A program made the position numbers and the translations under genes. A stretch of 64,000 bases of DNA from Gemmobacter nectariphilus (GTDB lineage: Bacteria; Pseudomonadota; Alphaproteobacteria; Rhodobacterales; Rhodobacteraceae): NCBI GenBank assembly GCA_020721445.1, contig DYMU01000001.1, positions 248,001 to 312,000 on the forward strand, given 5' to 3'. Of the stretch, positions 24,699 to 33,987 are shown one piece after another; position 1 is the first letter of the stretch, and every line of letters starts with the position of its first letter. The notes beneath the pieces are model-generated. The model was not told where the DNA came from and made no database searches. It saw only the letters and a program-made list of their open reading frames with translations.

Positions 24699-25574
24699 AT
24701 GGACATCCGCAGCGTGGGCGTGGTTGGGGCAGGGCAAATGGGCAATGGCATCGCGCATGTCTTTGCCCTTGCGGGTTATGACGTGATCCTGACCGATGTG
24801 AACGCCGACGCGCTTGCCAAGGCGCTTGCCACCATCGACCGCAACATCGAACGTCAGGTGGCGCGTGGCAAGGTCCTGGCCGAAGACAAGGCCGCCGCCA
24901 TGGCCCGGATCAAGACCACCCTGGCACTGGCTGACGTCGGGGCCTGTGATCTGATCATCGAAGCCGCGACCGAACGGGAAACCGTCAAGCAGGCGATTTT
25001 TGAAGACCTTGCCCCGCACCTGAAACCCACCACCATCCTGACCTCGAACACCTCGTCGATTTCCATCACCCGGCTGGCCTCGCGCACCGACCGGCCCGAA
25101 AAGTTCATGGGGTTCCACTTCATGAACCCGGTGCCAGTAATGCAACTGGTCGAATTGATCCGCGGCATCGCCACCGATCAGGAAACCTGGGACACGCTGC
25201 ATCAGGTGGTGCGCAAACTGGGCAAGACCGCCGCCAGCGCCGAAGATTTCCCCGCCTTCATCGTCAACCGCATCCTGATGCCGATGATCAACGAGGCGGT
25301 CTATACGCTGTATGAAGGCGTCGGCTCGGTCAAATCCATCGACGAGGCATTGAAACTGGGCGCAAACCACCCGATGGGGCCGCTGGAACTGGCCGATTTC
25401 ATCGGGCTGGACACCTGCCTTGCCATCATGAACGTGCTGCATGATGGGCTGGCCGACACCAAATACCGCCCCTGCCCGCTGCTGACAAAATACGTCGAGG
25501 CGGGCTGGTTGGGCCGCAAGACCCAACGCGGGTTCTACGATTATCGCGGTGAAGTGCCGGTGCCGACGCGCTGA
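24699..25574 (+). CDS. hbd: 3-hydroxybutyryl-CoA dehydrogenase
   Basis: This 291-residue enzyme interconverts acetoacetyl-CoA and (S)-3-hydroxybutyryl-CoA with NAD(H). The N-terminal Rossmann motif is VGAGQMGNGIAHVFA at residues 9-23. The catalytic His is in GFHFMNPVPVM, with the paired Glu in VELIRG; the dimerisation domain follows with DFPAFIVNRILMPMINEA and NHPMGPLELADFIGLD. It is a stand-alone short enzyme, not fused to an enoyl-CoA hydratase. GGAGAG sets the ATG. It can serve beta-oxidation or butyrate use; the ethylmalonyl-CoA route normally uses the (R)-specific reductase, so this is a related but different step. Confidence 0.95.
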   Translation: MDIRSVGVVGAGQMGNGIAHVFALAGYDVILTDVNADALAKALATIDRNIERQVARGKVLAEDKAAAMARIKTTLALADVGACDLIIEAATERETVKQAIFEDLAPHLKPTTILTSNTSSISITRLASRTDRPEKFMGFHFMNPVPVMQLVELIRGIATDQETWDTLHQVVRKLGKTAASAEDFPAFIVNRILMPMINEAVYTLYEGVGSVKSIDEALKLGANHPMGPLELADFIGLDTCLAIMNVLHDGLADTKYRPCPLLTKYVEAGWLGRKTQRGFYDYRGEVPVPTR

Positions 25575-25614
25575 CCAGAACGGCTGCACCTGTCCCTTGC
25601 GGGGGGCAGGGACT

Positions 25615-26520
25615 TCAGGACCCCAGCGCCAGCGTATGCTCACGCAGCCAGGCCAAAAACCCGCGCGGGTTGCCTTCCCACTTTTCCAACTCGCTGGCCG
25701 GGATCGGCGCGCCGATATGCGGGCGCTGCGGCTTGAACAGGGCGCGCTTGATTTCGTACAGCAACAGGCCCTGACGCAAGGTCTCGGACAGTTTGTTGGC
25801 AATCAGGAAGAACCGGCTGTTCTGGCCGGTGAAATGCACCGGCACAATCGTCGCCCCCGAACGCTGAATCATCTTGTGGGTGAACAGGTTCCACTCGGCC
25901 TCGATCGCAGGGCCAAAAAAGCCTTCCGACATCGCCACCTTGCCCGCCGGGAACAGGATGATCACGCCGCCGCGTTTCAGATGCTCCATCGTCAGGTTGC
26001 GCATCTCCAACCCCAACTCGCGTGAGTTTTCCTCATGCGGGAACGGCACCGGGATCATGAATTCCTCAACCTCGGGAATGCCGGTCAACAGTGACCGCGT
26101 CAGAATCCGGAAATCCGACCGCACCCGGTTGACCAGTTCGGCCATGATCATGCCATCGACCAACCCATGCGGGTGGTTTGCCACCACCACCACCGGGCCG
26201 GTTGCCGGAATATGCGCCACCTCTTGGGGTGGGGTGTCGATCCGGATGCCCATATGCCGCAGCGCCTTGGGCCAGAAAGGTGACCCGAACGGCGCGCCCG
26301 AGCGTTCAAATTCACGAATCAGCCGCAAAAGCGTGATCTTCGCCGTCACCCATTCGATCGCCCGGATGGTTCCGACCTTGAAAGGGTTGCTGAACGTGCC
26401 AGCATAGGACAGTCGGCGCATGTCATAGGGGCGATCCACCTTGGCCGGTGTCACCCCGTCCCCGATGCGGCTGTCGATCTTCGGATGCTCTGTCACGATC
26501 CGTAAGCCTTTCTGCACCAC
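25615..26520 (-). CDS. PlsC-type lysophospholipid acyltransferase
   Basis: This protein of about 301 residues is a 1-acylglycerol-3-phosphate-type acyltransferase. Motif I is NHPHGLVDG, a close variant of NHxxxxD (near residues 114-122). Motif III-like FPAGKVAMSEG follows, and a Pro-containing late motif VPVHFTGQNS. One hydrophobic stretch near residue 105 suggests inner-membrane association. The start is uncertain: a GTG at 26520, nine bases after the HPr stop, agrees with operon spacing, but a later ATG is possible. It is the last gene of the chvI-chvG-hprK-rapZ-EIIA-ptsH run. Transfer to lysophosphatidate or to lyso-ornithine lipid are both possible. Confidence 0.8.
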   Translation of the reverse strand: MVQKGLRIVTEHPKIDSRIGDGVTPAKVDRPYDMRRLSYAGTFSNPFKVGTIRAIEWVTAKITLLRLIREFERSGAPFGSPFWPKALRHMGIRIDTPPQEVAHIPATGPVVVVANHPHGLVDGMIMAELVNRVRSDFRILTRSLLTGIPEVEEFMIPVPFPHEENSRELGLEMRNLTMEHLKRGGVIILFPAGKVAMSEGFFGPAIEAEWNLFTHKMIQRSGATIVPVHFTGQNSRFFLIANKLSETLRQGLLLYEIKRALFKPQRPHIGAPIPASELEKWEGNPRGFLAWLREHTLALGS

Positions 26521-26529
26521 GCCTGTGGC

Positions 26530-26799
26530 TCAGTACTCTTCGCCGAAGCGGTTTGCCACCAGTGTTTCAAGCGCGCCTGCCAGCAGGTCCGCATCCACCC
26601 CGGTGATCCGAACCTCAATAGAGGTTCCGCGCGATGCTGCCAACATCAAAAGACCCATGATCGAATCCCCCGACACCGTCATGCCATCCTTGCTGACGGT
26701 CACCGCCGCATCATGCGCCTCGACCAGTTCCACGAACTTGGCACTCGCCCGGGCATGCAGGCCCTTTTCGTTCACGATCTTCAGCGTCTTCTCGGCCAA
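26530..26799 (-). CDS. ptsH: Phosphocarrier protein HPr
   Basis: This 89-residue protein relays phosphate within the PTS. H15 in KGLHARAS is the phosphorylation site for enzyme I, and S46 in GDSIMGLLML is the site used by HprK. Both are intact. The neighbouring EIIA and HprK, with no sugar permease in sight, indicate a regulatory rather than transporting phosphorelay, as is common in alphaproteobacteria. Enzyme I is not in the window. The gene starts two bases after the EIIA stop. Confidence 0.97.
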   Translation of the reverse strand: MAEKTLKIVNEKGLHARASAKFVELVEAHDAAVTVSKDGMTVSGDSIMGLLMLAASRGTSIEVRITGVDADLLAGALETLVANRFGEEY

Positions 26800-26801
26800 G
26801 A

Positions 26802-27197
26802 TCAGCTGCCTCCGCCCAGATCAAGGCTGTTGATGTATTTGCGCCCGGCGTCCAGCGCCGCCGACACCGCCTCGGCCACCGGCAGATCACGCGATTTGGC
26901 CAGTTTGATCAGCATGGGCAGATTCGCGCCATACAGAATCCGCCGGTTCGGGCCACAGCAGGCCATCAGCGACAGGTTCGACGGCGACCCGCCGAACATG
27001 TCCGTCACCAGCACCACGCCATCTGCACTGTCAACCGCATCCACTGCGCCGCAGATCTCGGCTTGCTTGGCACTGCGGTCATGGTCGTCCTCGATGGAAA
27101 TCGCGCGCACCGCCGGTTGCGGACCCACGACATGCTCAACCGCTGCGAGGTATTCCCGCGCCAGCCCGCCATGTGCCACGATCACGATCCCGATCAC
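26802..27197 (-). CDS. PTS EIIA component, mannose family
   Basis: This 131-residue protein is a stand-alone EIIA of the mannose family. H9 in IVIVAHGGL is the phosphorylated histidine. The strand/helix order and the [13 protein letters not shown] segment match this fold. No EIIB, EIIC or EIID is nearby, so it probably acts as a signal output of the phosphorelay. In Sinorhizobium and Caulobacter relatives such proteins connect to stringent-response or carbon control. It starts with GTG overlapping the rapZ TGA (GTGA). Confidence 0.93.
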   Translation of the reverse strand: MIGIVIVAHGGLAREYLAAVEHVVGPQPAVRAISIEDDHDRSAKQAEICGAVDAVDSADGVVLVTDMFGGSPSNLSLMACCGPNRRILYGANLPMLIKLAKSRDLPVAEAVSAALDAGRKYINSLDLGGGS

Positions 27198-28144
27198 GCG
27201 CCGCTGTTCCTGTCTGCCAAAGGCTCATGTTTGAAGACGGCAACGTTATGCCGCTCCAGTTCCCGATGACGTTTTGACACCGCCCAGCCGGTTTCCGCAA
27301 GGGCATCGGCCATCATTTCCGCAACGGCAACCGATCGATGCTGCCCGCCCGAGCACCCAAAGCCGATGCTGACATGCGACCTGCCCTCGGCCAGATGGGC
27401 CGGAAGCAGAAACAGCAGCATGTCCTTCAACTTCTGATAGAATTCGGGAAATCGCGGGTCGGTCTGGATATGCGCCACAACCGCCGAATCGCGCCCGTCC
27501 ATTGGCCGCAGGGTGGCATCCCAATGCGGGTTCTTCAGGAACCGGCAGTCAAACACGATATCCACCCCACGCGGCAGGCCACGCTTGTAACTGAAGCTTT
27601 GCACCGACACCGCCAGTCGTGGCCCTTGCCCGGCGCCGAACCAGCGGGTGACTTCGGCCTTCAACCCGTGCACGGTCAGGTCCGAAGTGTCGATCAGATC
27701 ATCGGCCCGCACCTTGACTGCGGCCAGCAGGTCAATTTCGCGCTCCACCCCTTCTTCCGGGCTGTCCGACGGGGCCAGCGGATGGCGGCGGCGGGTTTCG
27801 CTGTAACGCCGGATCAGCACGTGGGGCTGGCAATCCAGATACAACACCCGCAGGTTGACCTTTGGATTGCGGGTCAGCGTGTCGATCAACTCGATCAGAT
27901 TGGCGGCGGCAAAGTCGCGGTTGCGCACGTCAAGGCCCAGCGCAATCGGCTGCGCCGAGGGCTTGCCTTCGATCAGGCGCGGCACAAGGCTTAGCGGGAT
28001 GTTGTCAATCGCCTCATAGCCCAGATCTTCCAGCGCATTGACCGCGGTCGACCGACCGGCACCCGAAGGCCCGGTGACCAGCACCAACTGATGTTCGGCC
28101 TTGTCCTGCGTCTCTTGTGGCACGGCACCGTCCATTCGGGTCAC
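27194..28144 (-). CDS. rapZ: RNase adapter / nucleotide-binding protein RapZ
   Basis: This 316-residue protein is RapZ (YvcJ family). It has an N-terminal P-loop domain and a C-terminal domain with [12 protein letters not shown] near residue 268, the signature of the family. The P-loop reads GPSGAGRS at residues 25-32, with Arg (R31) where Lys is standard, so nucleotide use may differ. In enterics RapZ guides RNase E to the GlmZ RNA; in alphaproteobacteria its role is less clear. I took the GTG at 28144, whose GTGA overlap with hprK agrees with the operon; an ATG nine bases later is also possible. Confidence 0.93.
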   Translation of the reverse strand: MTRMDGAVPQETQDKAEHQLVLVTGPSGAGRSTAVNALEDLGYEAIDNIPLSLVPRLIEGKPSAQPIALGLDVRNRDFAAANLIELIDTLTRNPKVNLRVLYLDCQPHVLIRRYSETRRRHPLAPSDSPEEGVEREIDLLAAVKVRADDLIDTSDLTVHGLKAEVTRWFGAGQGPRLAVSVQSFSYKRGLPRGVDIVFDCRFLKNPHWDATLRPMDGRDSAVVAHIQTDPRFPEFYQKLKDMLLFLLPAHLAEGRSHVSIGFGCSGGQHRSVAVAEMMADALAETGWAVSKRHRELERHNVAVFKHEPLADRNSGA

Positions 28145-28563
28145 CCATTCCGCCCATAAAGCACATAGTGCCGAACGGCATCAGGAAAATGGGCAGTGTC
28201 GCTGCGCAACACAAGGGGAAGGGACTGCCCCAGCAGGCTGGTCTGGTGCCAGTCGGGCAGACGCGCGGTTTCCAGACGGTCCAGATCGACCACCAGCCGC
28301 AGCACGGCCTGCGCCAGCGACGGCGCGTTCAGCAGGCCAATGCCGCGCGCCTCGATCAGCCCGATCAGGCCGGGCGGGCAACGGGCGACCACCTGATCGC
28401 CCTGCCGGTGCACCATGGTCTGGTCATCGGCCACCAACACCGCGCCCAGCGCCATCAATCGCAAGCCAAGCGCCGATTTGCCCGCCCCCGACGCGCCCCG
28501 GATCAGCACCCCCTGCCCGTCAAACGCAACCGTAGTGGCGTGCAGGGTGACGGGCACTGTCAT
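28141..28563 (-). CDS. hprK: Short HPr kinase/phosphorylase HprK
   Basis: This 140-residue protein contains just the kinase domain of HprK and lacks the N-terminal domain of the about 310-residue Firmicutes enzyme, as expected for alphaproteobacteria. The P-loop GASGAGKS is at residues 23-30, and VADDQ is the second nucleotide-site strand. [10 protein letters not shown] near residue 70 is the family signature. It would phosphorylate HPr on S46, and its target is encoded 1.3 kb away. It lies nine bases after chvG and overlaps rapZ by four. Confidence 0.95.
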   Translation of the reverse strand: MTVPVTLHATTVAFDGQGVLIRGASGAGKSALGLRLMALGAVLVADDQTMVHRQGDQVVARCPPGLIGLIEARGIGLLNAPSLAQAVLRLVVDLDRLETARLPDWHQTSLLGQSLPLVLRSDTAHFPDAVRHYVLYGRNG

Positions 28564-28572
28564 CGGCGCGGG

Positions 28573-30273
28573 TCAGACCGGCAGGCCCACGACAAACCGA
28601 GCCCCCAGCGGGTCAGACGTCACATCGGCATGGGTCGGGCGTATGTTCTCGGCCCAGATCACGCCGCCATGCGCCTCGACGATCTGTTTCGAGATCGACA
28701 GGCCAAGCCCCGAGTTGTTGCCGAACTGGCCCGGCGGGCGTTCGGAATAGAACCGCTTGAAAACCTTGGTCAGCGCCTGTTCGGGAATGCCCGGCCCGGT
28801 ATCTTCCACCACCACCAGCACCCGGTTGTCGCGCTTGCGCACCCAGACCCGCACCGCATCGCCATCTTCGCAAAACGACACCGCATTGCTGATCAGGTTC
28901 ACGAAGACCTGCGCCAGACGCGCCTCAAGCCCGCCGATCATGATCGGCTCGCGCGGGAAATCGGTGATCAGCTCGACGCCCTTTTCGTGCGCCTGCTGGC
29001 CCAGATATTCACACAGGTTCGACAGGGTCTTGGTCAGGTTGAAATCTTCTTCCTGTTCCTTGACCAATTCGCTGTCCAGCCGCGAGGCGTTCGAGATATC
29101 GCTGACCAGACGGTCCAGCCGCCGCACGTCATGGTCGATCACCTCCAGCAGCCGGGCGCGCTGATCGTCGCGCTTGGCCACATGCATCGACGCCACGGCC
29201 GACCGCAGGCTGGCCAGCGGGTTCTTGATCTCATGCGCCACATCGGCGGCGAATTGTTCATTCGAATCGATCCGGTCATACAGCGCTGCCACCATGCCGC
29301 GCATCGCCACCGACAGGCGGCCGATTTCATCCGGGCGACCGGCCAGATCGGGAATGCGCACCCGCCCCGGCTGCATCTTGCGCGCGTCGCGGTCCTGCCC
29401 CAGTTCGGCCGCTGCCGCCAGATCCGACAACGGGTTGGCGATGGTCGAGGCCAGCACCAGGCTCAGCCCGATCGATACCAGCAGCGCAAACAGGAACATC
29501 TGCAAGATCTGCTCACGTTCGTTGCGCACCAAGGCGTCGATTTCGCCCTCGGCGCTGACCAGCGCCACCGTGGCCAGCACCTCACCCGCCCGTTCCACCG
29601 GGCTTGCGACCGAAAACACCGCACCACCTTGCGCCCCGGTGCCCAGATGCACCGCCGTTTCGCCAGACCGCGCGCGCACGATCAGCGCCTGCAAATCGCG
29701 TTCAGGGTCCAGCGACGCCCCATTGGTCGGCCCGGACGACAGCACCCGCGACAGGCTTTCCCAGACGCGGTTCAGAACGCCGGTGATCACGGTTGACGGG
29801 ACCGGCCCCGCGTCGATGCGCGGCGCGCCCTGCGCCGAGCCCAACAGCCGTCCGTTGGCGTCAAACAAAAACACCTGCGTGCCGGCGCTCAGCCGGATAT
29901 TGTCCAGCATCGCGGCAAGCGCGGCCGACGGTTGCGCATCAACGGCCGCCTGATCGGGCAGGCCGGCATGGATCACGTCGGCAATCAGCCGGGCCTCGGT
30001 CACCAATCCCTGCTCGCGCTGCACCACCAGCGTGTCGCGGAACGGATTCAGGAACAAGACCCCCGCCACCAGCACCACCAGCGCCAGCAGGTTGAAGATA
30101 ATGATCTTGCGCGCCAGCGGCGACCGTTTCAGCGCCACCAACCCGCGCTTGCGACGCCGGGCGCTCATTTCGGCATCGGTGCCTTCGGGCGACACCCAAT
30201 CTTCGCCCAAAAGCACGTCTGCGCCCTTCTGTTGGCGCGAGTCCTGCAGGCCGATCCGGGGCAAGGCGGTCAT
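28573..30273 (-). CDS. chvG: Sensor histidine kinase ChvG
   Basis: This 566-residue inner-membrane kinase has two membrane spans (about 56-78 and 257-280) with a periplasmic sensor of about 175 residues between them, then a HAMP domain, a dimerisation domain with phospho-acceptor H347 in [15 protein letters not shown], and an ATPase domain with [16 protein letters not shown] and GLGLSIS. ChvG/ExoS kinases respond to acid or envelope stress and phosphorylate ChvI. A cytoplasmic tail of about 50 residues precedes the first span. The gene overlaps chvI by ATGA. Confidence 0.95.
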   Translation of the reverse strand: MTALPRIGLQDSRQQKGADVLLGEDWVSPEGTDAEMSARRRKRGLVALKRSPLARKIIIFNLLALVVLVAGVLFLNPFRDTLVVQREQGLVTEARLIADVIHAGLPDQAAVDAQPSAALAAMLDNIRLSAGTQVFLFDANGRLLGSAQGAPRIDAGPVPSTVITGVLNRVWESLSRVLSSGPTNGASLDPERDLQALIVRARSGETAVHLGTGAQGGAVFSVASPVERAGEVLATVALVSAEGEIDALVRNEREQILQMFLFALLVSIGLSLVLASTIANPLSDLAAAAELGQDRDARKMQPGRVRIPDLAGRPDEIGRLSVAMRGMVAALYDRIDSNEQFAADVAHEIKNPLASLRSAVASMHVAKRDDQRARLLEVIDHDVRRLDRLVSDISNASRLDSELVKEQEEDFNLTKTLSNLCEYLGQQAHEKGVELITDFPREPIMIGGLEARLAQVFVNLISNAVSFCEDGDAVRVWVRKRDNRVLVVVEDTGPGIPEQALTKVFKRFYSERPPGQFGNNSGLGLSISKQIVEAHGGVIWAENIRPTHADVTSDPLGARFVVGLPV

Positions 30274-30971
30274 GCTTCGTTGTAACGGTAGCCAATGCCA
30301 TACAGCGTCTCGATGGCCGAGAAATCATCGTCCACCGAGCGCATTTTCTTGCGCAACCGCTTGATATGGCTATCGATCGTGCGATCATCGACATAGACCT
30401 GATCGTCATAGGCCACGTCCATCAACTGATCGCGCGACTTCACGAAACCGGGCCGCTGCGCCAGCGCCTGCAACAGCATGAATTCGGTCACTGTCAAGGA
30501 CACGTCCTGGCCTTTCCATGCAACCGAGTGGCGCAACGGGTCCATCCGCAGATGGCCGCGCTCCATGATCTTGGTTTCTTCCGTCACCGCGACCTCGCCG
30601 GTCACGATGGCATCCTGACGGCGCAACAGCGCGCGGATGCGTTCTACCAGCAGGCGCTGGCTGAACGGCTTCTTGACATAGTCGTCGGCCCCCATGCGCA
30701 GCCCCAGAACCTCGTCAATCTCGTCGTCCTTCGACGTCAGAAAGATCACCGGCATCGAGGTCTTCTGGCGGATGCGCTGCAACAGGTCCATCCCGTCCAT
30801 CCGCGGCATCTTGATGTCCAGCACCGCCATGTCCGGCATGCGGCGCGTGAAGGCGTCATAGGCCGACTGGCCATCATTATAGGTTTCCACCTCAAAGCCT
30901 TCGGCCTCAAGTGTCATCGACACCGACGTCAGGATGTTCCTGTCGTCGTCAACAAGGGCGATCCTTGCCAT
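30270..30971 (-). CDS. chvI: Response regulator ChvI
   Basis: This 233-residue OmpR-type regulator has a receiver domain with the acidic triad D8/D9 and phospho-acceptor D52 ([12 protein letters not shown]), and a C-terminal winged helix ending in RKKMRSVDD and [11 protein letters not shown]. It is the partner of ChvG. I chose the ATG at 30971, preceded by AAGGAA at a fitting distance; an ATG nine bases upstream is possible. It heads the minus-strand operon and is divergent from pckA, an arrangement shared with rhizobia. Confidence 0.95.
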   Translation of the reverse strand: MARIALVDDDRNILTSVSMTLEAEGFEVETYNDGQSAYDAFTRRMPDMAVLDIKMPRMDGMDLLQRIRQKTSMPVIFLTSKDDEIDEVLGLRMGADDYVKKPFSQRLLVERIRALLRRQDAIVTGEVAVTEETKIMERGHLRMDPLRHSVAWKGQDVSLTVTEFMLLQALAQRPGFVKSRDQLMDVAYDDQVYVDDRTIDSHIKRLRKKMRSVDDDFSAIETLYGIGYRYNEA

Positions 30972-31339
30972 GGCTTGCATTTCCTTGTGACTGCTCAAAC
31001 GGTTATTGGTGTTATTTTGTAATATTGTCCCTTGAACCGGCCCCGGAATCAACACCCATCTGCGAATCACCTGGGTTTCAGCCCATATCTGGCAAGAAAA
31101 TTGTCAAGGAATGGCTAATTTGCCTCACTTCCGGTTTGCAGGCGATTTCAGGTGCGTTAACCTGCATTTGGTTGCGCTAACTTTGCCAATCCATCCTGTT
31201 CCGGGTTGTCATCTGTATGTTATAGGCCACGGGCGGTTCCCCCTTTGGCCCGGGGGTTCTGCCGGCATCTTTTAGGCACAGATGCCGAAATCTGACCAAA
31301 TCCGTCCGTGTCTTCGCGCGGGCAATGGGAGCGTTAAGA
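30972..31339. other. chvI-pckA divergent regulatory region
   Basis: These 368 bases hold no gene that I can support. They are richer in A and T than the neighbours and carry two direct GCGyTAAC repeats (31154-31181) and the inverted repeat CAGGT-gcgtta-ACCTG (31149-31164). Promoters for both genes must lie here, but I cannot place them with confidence. Confidence 0.5.
31154..31181. promoter_or_regulatory. Paired GCGyTAAC direct repeats
   Basis: GCGTTAAC (31154-31161) and GCGCTAAC (31174-31181) are exactly 20 bases apart, two helical turns. This spacing is typical of tandem OmpR-type binding, so ChvI itself is a candidate. Confidence 0.4.
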
Positions 31340-32938
31340 ATGATCCACGGACGTGTGAACCCCGACCACAGCCTTGATGCCTTTGGCATTTCCGGCGCTG
31401 GCAATGTCTATTGCAACATGATCGAGCCCGCGCTGGTCGAAGCCGCGGTATCGCGGGGCGAAGGCAAGCTGGGCCTTGGAGGGGCTTTCCTGTGCTCGAC
31501 CGGGCAGTTCACCGGACGCTCGCCGAAAGACAAGTTCGTGGTCCGCACGCCGGCTGTGGAAGACACGGTCTGGTGGGAAAACAACGCGCCGATGGCCCCC
31601 GATGCCTTTGCCCGGCTGAAGGCCGACATGATGGCCCATATCAAGGACCGCGATCTGTTCGTGCAGGATCTGTACGCCGGGGCCGACCCGGAACACCGGC
31701 TTGACGTGCGCATGGTGTCGGAACTGGCCTGGCATGGCCTGTTCATGCGCCACATGCTGCGCCGCCCCGCGCGCACCGATCTGGACAGCTTCGTTCCCGA
31801 ATGGACGATCATCAACCTGCCCAGCTTCAAGGCCGACCCCGCCCGGCATGGCTGCCGCACGCAAACCGTCATCGCGCTGAACTTTGACGAAAAGACCGTG
31901 CTGATCGGCAACACCGGCTATGCGGGTGAAAACAAGAAGGCGGTCTTCACCATCCTGAACTACATCCTGCCCGGCAAGGGCGTGATGGCGATGCATTGCA
32001 GCGCCAACCATGCCATCGGCAAACCGCAGGATGCCGCCGTGTTCTTCGGCCTGTCGGGCACCGGCAAGACCACGCTTTCGGCCGCACCCGACCGCACGCT
32101 GATTGGCGATGACGAACACGGCTGGTCCGATCGCGGCATCTTCAACTTCGAGGGCGGCTGCTACGCGAAAACCATCAACCTTGACCCACGGGCCGAGCCG
32201 GAAATCTACGCCACCACCTCGCGCTTTGCCACCGTGGTGGAAAACATGGTGTTCGACCCCGAAACGCTGGTGCTGGACTTCGCCGACAACAGCCTCACCG
32301 ACAACACCCGCTGCGCCTATCCGCTGGACGCCATCTCGAACGCATCAGACACCTCGCTGGGCGGCCATCCGAAGAACGTGGTGATGCTGACCTGCGATGC
32401 CTACGGCGTGCTGCCCCCCATCGCCCGGCTAACCCCGGCACAGGCGATGTATCACTTCCTGTCGGGCTTCACCTCCAAGGTCGCCGGGACCGAGCGTGGC
32501 ATCACCGAGCCGCAACCTACCTTCTCGACCTGCTTTGGCGCGCCCTTCATGCCCCGCCGCCCCGAGGTTTACGGCAAACTGCTGCAGGCCAAGATCCTGG
32601 AACAGGGCGCCACCTGCTGGCTGGTCAACACCGGCTGGACCGGCGGCGCCTATGGCACCGGAAAGCGGATGCCGATCAAGGCCACCCGCGCCCTCTTGAC
32701 CGCCGCCCTTGATGGCTCGCTGGCCAATGCCGAATTCCGGCGCGACCCGAACTTCGGCTTTGACGTGCCGGTCGCGGTGCATGACGTGGGCAGCACCTTG
32801 CTGAACCCGCGCGACACCTGGGCCGACACCGCCGCCTATGACGCGCAGGCTCGCAAACTGGTGGCGATGTTCTCGAAGAACTTCGAACAATACGTGCCCT
32901 TCATCGACGACGACGTGAAAGCCGCCGCCATCGGCTAA
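31340..32938 (+). CDS. pckA: Phosphoenolpyruvate carboxykinase (ATP)
   Basis: This 532-residue enzyme converts oxaloacetate to phosphoenolpyruvate with ATP and is the entry to gluconeogenesis. Present are the kinase P-loop GLSGTGKTT, the second motif GDDEHGWSD, the metal/oxaloacetate block TGRSPKDKF near residue 60, and the adenine-site segment [16 protein letters not shown] chose the ATG at 31340 because GGGAGCG precedes it; an in-frame ATG at 31325 overlaps that ribosome site. The divergent chvI suggests ChvI control, known for pckA in Agrobacterium. It can drain oxaloacetate made by the bhc cycle. Confidence 0.97.
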   Translation: MIHGRVNPDHSLDAFGISGAGNVYCNMIEPALVEAAVSRGEGKLGLGGAFLCSTGQFTGRSPKDKFVVRTPAVEDTVWWENNAPMAPDAFARLKADMMAHIKDRDLFVQDLYAGADPEHRLDVRMVSELAWHGLFMRHMLRRPARTDLDSFVPEWTIINLPSFKADPARHGCRTQTVIALNFDEKTVLIGNTGYAGENKKAVFTILNYILPGKGVMAMHCSANHAIGKPQDAAVFFGLSGTGKTTLSAAPDRTLIGDDEHGWSDRGIFNFEGGCYAKTINLDPRAEPEIYATTSRFATVVENMVFDPETLVLDFADNSLTDNTRCAYPLDAISNASDTSLGGHPKNVVMLTCDAYGVLPPIARLTPAQAMYHFLSGFTSKVAGTERGITEPQPTFSTCFGAPFMPRRPEVYGKLLQAKILEQGATCWLVNTGWTGGAYGTGKRMPIKATRALLTAALDGSLANAEFRRDPNFGFDVPVAVHDVGSTLLNPRDTWADTAAYDAQARKLVAMFSKNFEQYVPFIDDDVKAAAIG

Positions 32939-32960
32939 GCCGCGCACCCGCCCGAAAAAC

Positions 32961-32990
32961 GCCCGCGCCCCCCAAAGGCGCGGGCGCTTG
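32961..32990 (+). terminator. pckA terminator
   Basis: GCCCGCGCC (32961-32969) and GGCGCGGGC (32977-32985) form a 9-bp stem with a seven-base loop, followed by a weakly T-rich stretch, 22 bases after the pckA stop. Confidence 0.6.
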
Positions 32991-33020
32991 CCTTTGCTGC
33001 TGTCCAAATACTTCCGCGCA
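32991..33020 (+). repeat. Dispersed intergenic repeat, copy 8 (diverged)
   Basis: CCTTTGCTGCTGTCCAAATA with ACTTCCGC resembles the repeat core with a few changes. It separates the convergent ends of pckA and the TSUP gene. Confidence 0.5.
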
Positions 33021-33033
33021 CAGCGCACCCGCC

Positions 33034-33819
33034 CTATCCCAGCGCCTGCCGGATCAGGTTCAGCCCCGTCACCACCAGCAACCCTTGGGTCCAGCGGCGG
33101 AACCGCGCCTGATCCAACCGGTCCTGCAAGCGATAGCCAAGACCCATCCCGATCATCGCCGGCACCACCAGCGCGGCGGAAAACGCCATGGTCTGCGCAT
33201 TGGCCAACCCGGTGCCCAGATGCGCGCCCAGCAGCGCCACCGACCCGATCAGGAACACCACGCCCTGCACCCGGATCATCTCAAGCTTCGGCACATTCAC
33301 CGACAAAAGATACACCAGAAGCGGCGGCCCCCAGATCCCCGACACGCCACCATACAGCCCGCCAATCACCCCCAGGCCCCATTCCGCCCGCACCCGATGC
33401 TCCAGCCGCAAGGCCAGCGGCACCCCGGCCAGTTGCAGCGCGGCAAAAGCCGTCACCGGCACGCCCAGCAACAAAAGATAGGCCACGCGCGGGATCATGT
33501 CGAAAAACTGCGCCGCCACCCCGATGAACACCACCGTCCCGATCACGAACCGCCGGAACGCCCAGGCGCTTTGCGCGGCCGCCCGCACGCCTTGCCGCGC
33601 CGACTGGCTCAGGTTGGTCACCAGCGTGGGCAGGATCAGCCCCGCCAGCGCCACATCCGGCGGCAAAAAGCTTGAAAACGCCGACACCATGATCAGCGGC
33701 ATCGCAAAGCCGACCGCCCCTTTCACAAAGCCCGCCATCAACGTCACCGCCATGGCAAGACCCAATGCCCACGCCCCCTGCCCTGCCGACAGCCCCGATA
33801 TCACCGCGTCGATCATCAT
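33034..33819 (-). CDS. TSUP (TauE/SafE) family permease
   Basis: This 261-residue protein has about eight hydrophobic helices and the two repeated halves of the sulfite exporter TauE/SafE family. GFVKGAVGFAMPLIMVSAF near residue 30 and LYGGVSGIWGPPLLVYLL near residue 160 are the paired family signatures. Members export sulfite, sulfoacetate or other organic anions. The substrate here cannot be read from the sequence or from the neighbours, although mcd, which is divergent, hints at an organic acid. Two adjacent ATG codons (33819 and 33816) could start it. Confidence 0.88.
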   Translation of the reverse strand: MMIDAVISGLSAGQGAWALGLAMAVTLMAGFVKGAVGFAMPLIMVSAFSSFLPPDVALAGLILPTLVTNLSQSARQGVRAAAQSAWAFRRFVIGTVVFIGVAAQFFDMIPRVAYLLLLGVPVTAFAALQLAGVPLALRLEHRVRAEWGLGVIGGLYGGVSGIWGPPLLVYLLSVNVPKLEMIRVQGVVFLIGSVALLGAHLGTGLANAQTMAFSAALVVPAMIGMGLGYRLQDRLDQARFRRWTQGLLVVTGLNLIRQALG

Positions 33820-33922
33820 CCCCCCGATCCAGGTGCATGAATCAACCGCTTGGCGCCGAATGAAAAGTCAAAATCGACCACGACATTTTCCATCCTTGTA
33901 AAACGCCGCTTTGAAATTAAGT

Positions 33923-33930
33923 TGCGCTGC
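33923..33930 (+). promoter_or_regulatory. TGCGCTGC site upstream of mcd
   Basis: The octamer lies 58 bases before the mcd start within GTTGCGCTGCGACTGCAA. The same 11-base string GTTGCGCTGCG occurs upstream of etfB. Confidence 0.4.
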
Positions 33931-33987
33931 GACTGCAAAGAGATTAGCTGACTGCATCCCGCAGACTCCCAGCACAGGAATCGCGCC

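Noticed and set aside
30972-31339. Firm promoters for chvI and pckA
   Set aside because: Several weak -10-like strings occur, but none has a good -35 at 16-18 bases.
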